This document shows positions 1-5,524 of a DNA stretch of 9,759 nt, in pieces. The position numbers and the translations under genes were made by a program. The notes beneath the pieces were generated by a model that saw only the letters and a list, made by a program, of their open reading frames with translations, was not told the origin of the DNA and did not search any database. Each line of letters opens with the position of its first letter. The first letter of the stretch is position 1. The DNA comes from JBBQDZ01 sp038320185 (GTDB taxonomy: Bacteria > Actinomycetota > Thermoleophilia > Gaiellales > Gaiellaceae), in contig JBBQDZ010000085.1 of assembly GCA_038320185.1 (NCBI GenBank), positions 1 through 9,759 of the forward strand. Reading direction: 5' to 3'.

Positions 1-5
1 GAACG

Positions 6-18
6 GCCGGGCGCCGGC
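6..18 (-). terminator. Possible terminator stem after the Asp23 operon (cut by window edge)
   Basis: Seven bases beyond the stop codon of the last operon gene, the minus strand carries GCCGG-CGC-CCGGC, a 5-bp GC stem with a 3-nt loop. The position fits an intrinsic terminator, but only five more bases are visible and they show no T run. It could equally be a chance hairpin in GC-rich DNA. Confidence 0.25.
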
Positions 19-24
19 TCCGCT

Positions 25-243
25 TCAGCGCGCCGGCGGCGGAGGCGGCGGCGGCTGCCCGACGCTGCTGCGGAGACGCGCCTGCAACTCGGCGAGATCG
101 AGCTTGCCGAGCAGAAGCGCGGCGCCGAGGAAGAAGACGACCGCGCCGACAAGACAGAGGATCGCGTCGGCGAAGTCGAAGCGAATCCACACGGCGACGA
201 ACGCGAAGCCGAGCGCTGCGGCGAACTGCCCTGGACTCATCAT
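25..243 (-). CDS. DUF2273-type small membrane protein of the Asp23 cluster
   Basis: Predicted 72-aa membrane protein. Two hydrophobic segments are visible (about residues 5-21 and 25-46), followed by GKLDLAELQARLR and a proline run (seven Pro) at the C terminus. The short double-helix plus GK(L/I)DL layout is that of DUF2273 proteins, which accompany Asp23/AmaP genes in Gram-positive bacteria; their molecular role is not established. The start overlaps the upstream stop as TGATG, with GGGAG about 8 nt upstream, so translational coupling is likely. A second ATG lies directly after the first, so the true start may be one codon later. Last gene of the operon inside the window. Family assignment rests on length, topology, motif and neighbours. 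Confidence 0.72.
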   Translation of the reverse strand: MMSPGQFAAALGFAFVAVWIRFDFADAILCLVGAVVFFLGAALLLGKLDLAELQARLRSSVGQPPPPPPPAR

Positions 244-851
244 CAGTTGAGCTCCCTTCGATGTTTCCGGTCGAAACCGGCGAGAGTGACGTTGACCGGC
301 ATGGCCGGCAGCTCGTGTCGAGCAAGTGCGGCGGAGATGCTTCCGTGGACTTCCCTGACGATGCTCGGGACGCTCCTCGCGTGCTTCACGGACACGTCCA
401 CGTTGAGGCCGTCCTCGCCGGCGTACCGCGCCGCCGCGGCGCTGACCCCCTCGTGCTCTCTCGCGGCCAACTCGGCCGCCCGCTCGATGGCGCGCGGGCC
501 GACGGTGACCGTCGTCACCTCGTCCTCGTACAGGGCGACGTCGGTGCGAGCGAGATAGGGTCGGGGGATCTCCTTCCAGGCAAGGTAGGCAGCCAGGAGG
601 AAGGCCCCGAGACCGGAGAGGCCGGCGATGAGGCGGACGCGAGTGCTGATGTCGTCTACTCCGAGGCCAGCGAAGTAGTCGTAGACGCTGCGGTACGCGC
701 TGATGTCGTTGACCGAGTGCGGCGAGACCTTGAACGCCAGCAGCATCACCATCAGGCCGTACCAGACGAGCGCTCCGCCGAGGATTGCGACGAGCAGGTG
801 GCCGAGGTAGGCGAGCGGTGAGGTGTGCGCCCGAAGGCGTTGCCGTATCAC
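243..851 (-). CDS. AmaP/DUF6286-type membrane protein with Asp23-like C-terminal domain
   Basis: 202-aa protein with two membrane helices (about residues 15-40 and 71-93) separated by a roughly 30-residue, Tyr/Asp-containing outside loop. A cytoplasmic C-terminal domain (about 112-192) has the alternating alpha/beta pattern of a degenerate Asp23 fold: TVTVGPRAIERAAE, GLNVDVSVK, VPSIVREVHGSI, VNVTLAGF. In Staphylococcus aureus, AmaP anchors Asp23 to the membrane through this type of layout, and this protein is inferred to do the same here. The GTG start overlaps the upstream stop as GTGA; the nearest SD-like GGGAG is rather distant (about 12 nt), which favours coupling to the upstream gene. 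AmaP and DUF6286 proteins look alike, so the exact subfamily is uncertain. Confidence 0.68.
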   Translation of the reverse strand: MIRQRLRAHTSPLAYLGHLLVAILGGALVWYGLMVMLLAFKVSPHSVNDISAYRSVYDYFAGLGVDDISTRVRLIAGLSGLGAFLLAAYLAWKEIPRPYLARTDVALYEDEVTTVTVGPRAIERAAELAAREHEGVSAAAARYAGEDGLNVDVSVKHARSVPSIVREVHGSISAALARHELPAMPVNVTLAGFDRKHRRELN

Positions 852-1468
852 TGGACGCGCTTGCTCCCGCGCTCGCCGACGCGCGAACGGACCCTAGTGC
901 GAAGCCGGAAGGCCTCGGCGAGCGGCGCAATCGCTGCGGACACGCGGTTGGAGACCTCTGCGCCCGTGCGGTTCCTCGGGTGGAACGCGGTCACCCTCAG
1001 CCTGCCGCCTGAACCCCAGCGGCTGACGCGGAGCTTCGTTCTGGTGGCCGTGACGCCGCGCTCTTGCTCCGCGAGCGTGCTCGCGATCTGCGCAAGCGGA
1101 CGGCGGCGTGCCGCGAGGTGAGCCCCGGCCCCGTCTCCGTCTCCGTCTCCGTCTTCGAGAACGACGGAGCGCTCGCGGCGGGGTGCGAGAACGCCGGCGA
1201 GCAGCAGCAGGCCCAACGCGACGGCCGCCGCCCCGGCGCCGACGGAGATCCATGCAGTCGGGCCGCTGTGCTCGAGCGACGAGAGATAGTCGCCGACGAT
1301 CCTCCGCAGGTCGGGCAGGCGGAGATGCCGCGCCAGCGTCGGCAGGCTGAGCGCCCGCGAGTCGCCCTGCAGCGAGAAGACGGCCGTTGCGAGGCCGAGG
1401 GCGGCCAGAGCGACGAGAAGCAGGAACGCAGTCAGCCTCGCGACGGCGCGGAGAGGCAGGACGATCAC
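848..1468 (-). CDS. Second AmaP/DUF6286-type membrane protein
   Basis: 206-aa protein with helices at about residues 10-33 and 71-94. A charged linker follows, containing a Gly-Asp repeat (DGDGDGDG, residues 106-113), and then a basic C-terminal region (about 122-192) with the helix-strand pattern LAQIASTLAEQERG / TKLRVSRWGSGGRLRVTAF / EVSNRVSAAIAPL, resembling a reduced Asp23 domain. It shares topology with the next gene but little obvious sequence, so it is probably an old paralogue or the other member of an AmaP-DUF6286 pair. The GTG start overlaps the upstream stop as GTGA and has GGAGG 7 nt upstream. Role inferred: membrane anchor or scaffold for Asp23 proteins. Confidence 0.65.
   Translation of the reverse strand: MIVLPLRAVARLTAFLLLVALAALGLATAVFSLQGDSRALSLPTLARHLRLPDLRRIVGDYLSSLEHSGPTAWISVGAGAAAVALGLLLLAGVLAPRRERSVVLEDGDGDGDGAGAHLAARRRPLAQIASTLAEQERGVTATRTKLRVSRWGSGGRLRVTAFHPRNRTGAEVSNRVSAAIAPLAEAFRLRTRVRSRVGERGSKRVQ
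1132..1155. repeat. Hexanucleotide tandem repeat (CGTCTC)4
   Basis: Four head-to-tail copies of CGTCTC on the plus strand, the last ending in T instead of C. The repeat lies inside the second membrane-protein gene and encodes its Gly-Asp linker. A six-base unit changes length by whole codons, so slippage would lengthen or shorten the linker without a frameshift. Confidence 0.8.
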
Positions 1469-1830
1469 GCAGGTCCCTCCAGAGGCTCGACGTCCTCGAT
1501 CGAGACGTCGATCGCACCGACGCAGGCTCCGAGGCCCGCTCGATCCGCAGCCCGACTGATCTTGTCGCGGATCAGGTCCGCGAGTTCGGGCAACGGGACC
1601 GGGCGTGCGACCAGGTGCAGAGCGAGTGTGTAGCGGCCGTCGGCCTGGGCGGCCGCGACGACACCGGACACTCGCTCTCCCTCGACATCGGTCATCCAGG
1701 CGCCGTGAGGCCCAGCCTCGGCGCGGACCACCTCCTTGACCGCAAGCGCGGCTTCGAGTGCGATCCGCGCTAGCGCGGCGCGCTCCGTCGGGCCAGGCGG
1801 CTCTCCCGGGGGCGTCTCCAGTTTCGACAC
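1465..1830 (-). CDS. Short Asp23-like protein
   Basis: 121-aa soluble protein with no membrane helix. It follows the Asp23 domain plan almost end to end: helix ERAALARIALEAALAVKEV (16-34), strand region ERVSGVVAA, DGRYTLALHLVARPVPLPELADLIRDKI (64-91), and final strand GAIDVSIEDVE (105-115). It diverges clearly from the classical Asp23 sequence (no IADxVV or GVHxL block), so it is called Asp23-like from pattern and context. The GTG start is 10 nt after the upstream stop and lacks a strong SD, so expression probably depends on the upstream gene. Its end overlaps the next gene as GTGA. A role as partner subunit in an Asp23/AmaP membrane-associated assembly is inferred. Confidence 0.62.
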   Translation of the reverse strand: MSKLETPPGEPPGPTERAALARIALEAALAVKEVVRAEAGPHGAWMTDVEGERVSGVVAAAQADGRYTLALHLVARPVPLPELADLIRDKISRAADRAGLGACVGAIDVSIEDVEPLEGPA

Positions 1831-1840
1831 CGGCGTCGAG

Positions 1841-2320
1841 CTACTGGACGCGAGTGGCTTCCGGGGTCTCGTCGCCCGGGAAGTGAAGGTCGTCCACCGC
1901 GACGTTGACCTCGGTGACAGACAACCCCGTGATGCCCTCGATGCGCTTGATCACGTTGTCCCGGACTGCTTGGGCAACCCGCGGGATGGACTCGCCGTAC
2001 TCGACCACGAGGGTCAGATCCACCGCCGCCTCGCGCTCGCCGACCTCCACCGAGACCCCCTGGCTGCGCTCGTCGCTGATACCGACGCGCTGGGTCACCG
2101 AGCCGAGGGCCCTCGAGACTCCCCCGCCCAGCTGGTGAACCCCGCGCACCTCACGGGCAGCGATGCCGGCGACCTTCGTCACGACGGTATCGGCGATGGT
2201 CGTCGAGCCCCGCTCCGACTGGAGCGGCGACGCGCTTTCGGGCGATTCCGCGCTCCGGGCGGCCAGGCTGCGCGAGGCGGAGGCCGTCTCGGGCTTGGAT
2301 GTGCTTTCTCCTGCGTCCAC
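1841..2320 (-). CDS. Asp23/Gls24 family envelope stress protein
   Basis: 159-aa protein. Residues 1-37 are low-complexity, rich in Ser/Glu/Ala and probably disordered. Residues 38-146 form a full Asp23/Gls24 domain: STTIADTVVTKVAGIAAREVRGVHQL, GVSVEVGEREAAVDLTLVVEYGESIPRVAQAVRDNV, and VTEVNVAVDDLHF. Family members are abundant cytoplasmic proteins that coat the inner membrane face through AmaP and help tolerate envelope stress (best studied in S. aureus and enterococci). The GTG start has a good SD (AAAGGAG, about 5 nt spacing). It is the first gene after an ECF-type promoter at 2371-2398 and leads the five-gene Asp23 operon. Confidence 0.88.
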   Translation of the reverse strand: MDAGESTSKPETASASRSLAARSAESPESASPLQSERGSTTIADTVVTKVAGIAAREVRGVHQLGGGVSRALGSVTQRVGISDERSQGVSVEVGEREAAVDLTLVVEYGESIPRVAQAVRDNVIKRIEGITGLSVTEVNVAVDDLHFPGDETPEATRVQ

Positions 2321-2370
2321 TTCTGCTCCTTTGCCAGTCGAGTTGTGCCGATCTTTCGTACGTCCCCTAG

Positions 2371-2398
2371 TTAGAGCGTCGCCACAAAAAAAAGTTCC
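2371..2398 (-). promoter_or_regulatory. ECF-type promoter of the Asp23 operon
   Basis: On the minus strand, GGAACTT (2398-2392), a 16-nt spacer beginning with six T's, and TCTAA (2375-2371). This matches the classical ECF (sigma-E type) pattern GGAACTT-N16-TCtgA closely, and an eight-T run is rare in DNA this GC-rich. Transcription would start near 2365, giving a leader of about 45 nt with the SD of the Asp23 gene near its end. An ECF-like sigma factor is encoded just upstream, so it is the obvious candidate to read this promoter; that link is inference. Confidence 0.62.
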
Positions 2399-2433
2399 GG
2401 CATCATGCTCCCCCGTTGCTGCGTGGGGCTTTT

Positions 2434-2450
2434 CGGGGTCTGTCTCCCCG
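2434..2450 (-). other. Small hairpin after the ZAS-Asp23 gene
   Basis: CGGGG and CCCCG flank a 7-nt loop just past the stop codon at 2458. The minus-strand product would be a 5-bp stem followed by AAAAG rather than U's. A second weak CCCC/GGGG pairing lies at 2411-2428. Together these might slow or end transcription of the sigma/anti-sigma pair before the Asp23 promoter, but neither is a convincing intrinsic terminator. Nothing else is seen in the 2321-2457 gap apart from the promoter and SD. Confidence 0.25.
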
Positions 2451-2457
2451 GCACTTC

Positions 2458-3135
2458 CTAGAGCGGCAGCCGACGAGGGGCGGGCGCCTGCGGATGTCCG
2501 AATACATCGTCGACCGCGATGTCGACCTTCGTCGCCTCCAGACCCGTTAGGGCCTCGATGCGAAGCATCACGCGGCGTCGGACCTCGGCCGTCACAGCGG
2601 GAATGCTCCTCCCGTAGGCGACGACGAGTCGCACCTGGACCGTCAGGCTATGACCGCTCACCTCGATCTCCACGCCCCGCGGCGGCAGCCGCCCGGGAAC
2701 CTCGCCTCCGCTCGTGCCCGGGCCCTCCACGCTCAGCGCGTGCACACCGCGCGTTGCCCGCACCGTGTTGGCGACGATGCGAGCGACGACGGAGTCGGCG
2801 ATCCGGGTCATCCCGCGGGGTCCGCCGAGGAGGGCGTGACGCACGAGGCGCGGGACGACCGTCTCGAGCGGCACGAGCTGCCCGAGTGCCCGCAGCTCCT
2901 GCCGGACCCGCCGAACGACGTCGTCGATCAGGCGGCGCGGCGGCTGGACGTCCTCACGGGCGGCCTCGCGAACGCGATCCCACAGCTGCTCGAGCTCCCG
3001 GAGTGCCGCCCGACAGTGGGGGCAGCGCGCCTGGTGGGTTGGGTCGTCCGGTGGGACCCCTTCGGCGACCTGGTCGACAAGTGCAGCGACCCTCGTGCCG
3101 CAGCGGAGGCGGCCGGCGTCGTCACCGGTCGTCAT
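2458..3135 (-). CDS. Putative zinc anti-sigma factor fused to an Asp23/Gls24 domain
   Basis: 225 aa counted from the ATG at 3135. The N terminus has Cys12, His34, Cys38 and Cys41, with the HxxxCxxC core in HQARCPHC. Ligand order and spacing are those of zinc-binding anti-sigma (ZAS) domains such as RsrA. An amphipathic helical stretch follows (43-100), then an Asp23/Gls24 domain (about 109-212: GMTRIADSVVARIVANTVRATRGVHAL, VEIEVSGHSLTVQVRLVVAYGRSIPAV, ATKVDIAVDDVF). No membrane helix is present. The ATG overlaps the sigma-factor stop as ATGA with GAGG 8 nt upstream; a GTG six bases earlier would sit too close to that SD. The pairing with the sigma gene is typical of cognate anti-sigma factors. 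Inferred role: cytoplasmic anti-sigma factor whose Asp23 part senses or joins the Asp23/AmaP assembly. The anti-sigma activity is not proven by sequence. Confidence 0.75.
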   Translation of the reverse strand: MTTGDDAGRLRCGTRVAALVDQVAEGVPPDDPTHQARCPHCRAALRELEQLWDRVREAAREDVQPPRRLIDDVVRRVRQELRALGQLVPLETVVPRLVRHALLGGPRGMTRIADSVVARIVANTVRATRGVHALSVEGPGTSGGEVPGRLPPRGVEIEVSGHSLTVQVRLVVAYGRSIPAVTAEVRRRVMLRIEALTGLEATKVDIAVDDVFGHPQAPAPRRLPL

Positions 3136-3668
3136 GCCCACTGCCTCATCGCCACGAGTAGCTCGAGCCGCGCCCTGTGCAGGCGACTCTTGACGGCGGG
3201 GACGGTGATCTCGAGGATCTCGGCGATCTCGCCATAGGCACGGCCCTCGAGCTCGCGCAGGACAAGCGGGGCACGCTGTTCGGGCGTCAGCCGGAGGATC
3301 GCCACTTTCAGGGCGGCAAGCGCATCTTCCGTTTCGGCTGCCCGCTGCGGACCGGGCGTCTGAGCTTCATGTCGGTCACTCAGCGGTTCCTCGGAGCGGC
3401 GAGCCTGGAGGTGGTTCAAGCAACGGTTCGTCACGATCCGGTAGAGCCAGGTGGGGAGCGAGCTTGCTCCGCGGAACATCGGCAGAGCTTGCCAGGCCTG
3501 GACAAACGCCTCCTGAGCCGCGTCCTCCGCCTCGTCCGCGTCGCCCAGCAGGCGCACAGCTACGCGGTAGACACGGCCCTGGTAGCGGCGAACGAGCACC
3601 TCGAACGCAGCCAGGTCGCCGACCTGAGCGGCACGGACGAGCTGGACGTCGTCTGTCTCAAGAATCAC
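3132..3668 (-). CDS. ECF-type sigma-70 family RNA polymerase sigma factor
   Basis: 178 aa. Region 2 spans about residues 20-90 (AFEVLVRRYQGRVYRVAVRL, DADEAEDAAQEAFVQAWQAL, LPTWLYRIVTNRCLNHLQ), covering core-enzyme binding and -10 recognition. Region 4 spans about 115-175 (LRLTPEQRAPLVLRELEGRAYGEIAEILEITVPAVKSRLHRAR), the helix-turn-helix that reads the -35 element. Regions 1 and 3 are missing, as in the ECF group. The chosen GTG start has AGGA about 9 nt upstream and leaves only a few residues before region 2. The reading frame is open much further upstream, but that part is low-complexity Arg-rich shadow sequence. It overlaps the putative anti-sigma gene as ATGA. No clear copy of the GGAACTT-N16-TCTAA motif lies upstream, so autoregulation is not evident. 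Confidence 0.9.
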   Translation of the reverse strand: MILETDDVQLVRAAQVGDLAAFEVLVRRYQGRVYRVAVRLLGDADEAEDAAQEAFVQAWQALPMFRGASSLPTWLYRIVTNRCLNHLQARRSEEPLSDRHEAQTPGPQRAAETEDALAALKVAILRLTPEQRAPLVLRELEGRAYGEIAEILEITVPAVKSRLHRARLELLVAMRQWA

Positions 3669-3764
3669 AGAGCCGTTCCTACCACCCCCATCTGCGCGGG
3701 CGTCACGCGGGAAGGGCGGTTGCTCCGACGTTTCTCCCTTTGAGGAACGGAAAGAAACCCGCTT

Positions 3765-4058
3765 GTGGAAGCTGACACTCCACTCGCGAGCACGGCAGGG
3801 GCGGAACCGCGCGGCGACAGAATGCGCCGCCACGGGAACCGAGCCCGGCTCTACACGTGGGCCGTCTTCCTCGTCGCGTTCCTCGTCGTCCTGATCGCGC
3901 TGATCCTCTCGAACACGCGACACGTGAAGGTGAGCTGGGTCGTCGGCTCGACGAAGGCGTCGCTCGTCTGGATCATGCTGGCCGCCGCCGTGCTCGGGTG
4001 GCTCGCCGGAATCGCGACGAGCGTGCTCTTCCGTCGGCGGACGCGCGCGCCGCGCTAG
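3765..4058 (+). CDS. LapA/DUF1049 family small membrane protein
   Basis: 97 aa from a GTG start. Two hydrophobic segments (about 30-49 and 67-89) flank the signature NTRHVKVSWVVGSTKASLVWIMLAAAVLGWLAG, and a basic tail RRRTRAPR follows. This is the layout of the LapA (lipopolysaccharide assembly protein A) domain family, widespread also in bacteria without LPS, where the function is unknown. The GTG has a purine-rich GGAAAG about 10 nt upstream. An ATG at 3822 would give a 78-aa form that still holds the whole domain but has a poorer SD, so the start is uncertain. Divergent from the sigma-factor gene (96 bp apart) and convergent with the hydantoinase gene, sharing stop-codon bases with it. Confidence 0.8.
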   Translation: MEADTPLASTAGAEPRGDRMRRHGNRARLYTWAVFLVAFLVVLIALILSNTRHVKVSWVVGSTKASLVWIMLAAAVLGWLAGIATSVLFRRRTRAPR

Positions 4059-4062
4059 CGCG
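4051..4062. other. Palindrome holding both stop codons of convergent genes
   Basis: CGCGCTAGCGCG is a perfect 12-bp inverted repeat. Its central CTAG supplies TAG to the plus-strand LapA gene (4056-4058) and TAG to the minus-strand hydantoinase gene (4055-4057). Both transcripts could form only a tight, loopless stem here, and no T run follows on either side, so it is not called a terminator. Confidence 0.85.
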
Positions 4063-5461
4063 CGGCGGCCGGCGTAAGCTCCTCGCCGAAGCGAGCGCGC
4101 TTCACGAACTGGCCCGAGCCGGGCTTCGCGACGAGGTCGTCCCCCTCGACGAGCACCTCTCCCCGCCGCAGCACGACCTCGGGTGAGCCGACGACCTCCG
4201 TCCCCTCGTAGAGGTTGTAGTCGACCTTCGAATGCTGGGTCGCGGCCGAGATCGTGACGCGCTTCTCCGGATCGAAGACGACGATGTCGGCATCCGAGCC
4301 GACGGCGATCGTGCCCTTGCGCGGAGCGAGTCCGAACAGCCTCGCCGGGTTCGTCGCGAGCAGCTCGACCATCCGGTTGAGCGTGATCCGTCCCTCGCGC
4401 ACACCGAAGTGGTGAATCATCTGGAGCCGGTTCTCGAGCCCCGGGCCACCGTTCGGGATCTTCGAGAAGTCGTCGCGACCGAGGCTCTTCTGCCCATCCC
4501 AGAGGAAGGCGCAGTGGTCGGTGGAGATCACCGAGAGGATGTCGGCGCCGAGTGCGTTCCAGAGGACATCCTGATTCTCCTTCCCGCGGGGCGGGGGCGT
4601 GTAGACGTACTTGGCGCCCTCGAAGTCTGGCCTCTCGAGAAACGAGTAGTCGATGAAGAGGTACTGCGTGCACGTCTCACCGTGGACGTTCCAGCCCTTC
4701 TCGCGAGCCAGGGCGATCGGCTCGACCGACTCGGCGCACGACACGTGGACGACGTAGAGCGGCGAGCCGGCGACCCGGGCGAGCTGGATCGCCCGGTTCG
4801 TTGCCTCGCCCTCCGTCTCGGGCGGGCGCGTCAGCGCGTGCCAATGCGGCTCGGCGTGGCCGGCTGCCAGCGCCTGCTTGACGAGGACGTCGATCGCGTC
4901 GCCGTTCTCGGCGTGCACCATCACGAGCGCGCCCGTCTCCGCCGCCACCTGCATCGTCCGGAAAAGCGTCTCGTCATCCACCTGGAGCGCGCCCTTGTAG
5001 GCCATGAAGAGCTTGTAGGAGGAGACGCCCTGGTCGGGCAGCGAGGCGAGCTCCTCGAGCGTGCCCCCCTCCCGGAGATCGGTGACCGCGATGTGAAAGC
5101 CGTTGTCGATCAGCGCCTTCCCCTCGCGCTTCGCGTGCCAGGCCTCGAGCGCCTCGCCGAAGCTCTGGCCTTTCCCCTGGATGCAGAAGTCGACGTGGCA
5201 GGTCGTGCCGCCGAACGCCGCCGCCCGGTGGCCCGACTCGAAATCGTCGATCGTCGTCGTGCCGCCAAAGGGCATGTCGAGGTGGGTGTGCGGGTCGACG
5301 CAGCCCGGGAGGACGTACTTGCCGGATGCATCGAGGACGCGGTCCGCCTCCACGCTCAGCGACTCGCCGATCAGCGTCACCCGCTCGCCCTCGACGAAGA
5401 TATCGCCGACGAAGTCGTCCGCCGCCGTGATCACCCGGCCGCCCTTGATCAGAACCGACAT
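4055..5461 (-). CDS. hydA: Dihydropyrimidinase / D-hydantoinase
   Basis: 468-aa cyclic amidohydrolase that opens the ring of dihydropyrimidines or 5-substituted hydantoins to N-carbamoyl amino acids. The binuclear metal site is complete and falls at the residue numbers described for bacterial D-hydantoinases: His58 and His60 (PHTHLDMP), carboxylated Lys150 (SSYKLFMAYKG), His183 (HAENGD), His239 (HVSCAES) and Asp315 (STDHCAF). Substrate-site Tyr155 and Asn337 (PNGGPG) are also present. Length is normal and the protein is expected to be cytoplasmic. The ATG at 5461 has AAGGAGG at ideal spacing; an ORF extension of 16 codons upstream is not used. Last gene of the transport operon. Sequence alone does not separate dihydropyrimidine from hydantoin preference. 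Confidence 0.94.
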   Translation of the reverse strand: MSVLIKGGRVITAADDFVGDIFVEGERVTLIGESLSVEADRVLDASGKYVLPGCVDPHTHLDMPFGGTTTIDDFESGHRAAAFGGTTCHVDFCIQGKGQSFGEALEAWHAKREGKALIDNGFHIAVTDLREGGTLEELASLPDQGVSSYKLFMAYKGALQVDDETLFRTMQVAAETGALVMVHAENGDAIDVLVKQALAAGHAEPHWHALTRPPETEGEATNRAIQLARVAGSPLYVVHVSCAESVEPIALAREKGWNVHGETCTQYLFIDYSFLERPDFEGAKYVYTPPPRGKENQDVLWNALGADILSVISTDHCAFLWDGQKSLGRDDFSKIPNGGPGLENRLQMIHHFGVREGRITLNRMVELLATNPARLFGLAPRKGTIAVGSDADIVVFDPEKRVTISAATQHSKVDYNLYEGTEVVGSPEVVLRRGEVLVEGDDLVAKPGSGQFVKRARFGEELTPAAAR

Positions 5462-5480
5462 CGCGCCTCCTTCTTCGTTC

Positions 5481-5513
5481 GCGGGCGGGACCGCACGAGG
5501 CGGCCCCACCCGC
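5481..5513 (-). promoter_or_regulatory. Strong intercistronic RNA hairpin
   Basis: Two 14-base arms, 5513-5500 and 5494-5481 on the minus strand, pair completely around a 5-nt loop (CTCGT) with two G-U wobbles and otherwise Watson-Crick, mainly G-C, pairs. It starts 11 nt after the binding-protein stop codon and ends about 13 nt before the hydantoinase SD. No U tract follows, so a complete stop is unlikely. Inferred role: protects the 3' end of the binding-protein message, or causes partial termination, so that the binding protein is made in excess over the enzyme. Confidence 0.6.
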
Positions 5514-5524
5514 TCAGCTTGCTG

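Noticed and set aside
261..930. Long open frames on both strands overlapping the Asp23 cluster, including a 301-codon frame whose tail is the DUF2273 protein
   Set aside because: Only the last 72 residues of that frame resemble a protein family and they have their own SD and coupled start; the rest is Arg/Pro-rich shadow sequence.
2386..2393. Eight-T run on the minus strand as an intrinsic terminator of the sigma/anti-sigma pair
   Set aside because: No stable stem directly precedes it; the run lies inside the spacer of the GGAACTT-N16-TCTAA promoter, which explains it better.
3740..3775. GGAAC on the plus strand before the LapA-type gene as a second ECF promoter
   Set aside because: No TCnnA or CGT-type -10 box occurs 15-18 bases downstream; GGAAC alone is not enough.
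3669..4673. Upstream extension of the sigma-factor reading frame by 335 codons
   Set aside because: The extension runs antisense to the LapA-type and hydantoinase genes, is Arg-rich and lacks domain content. The GTG at 3668 with a nearby SD gives normal ECF sigma length.
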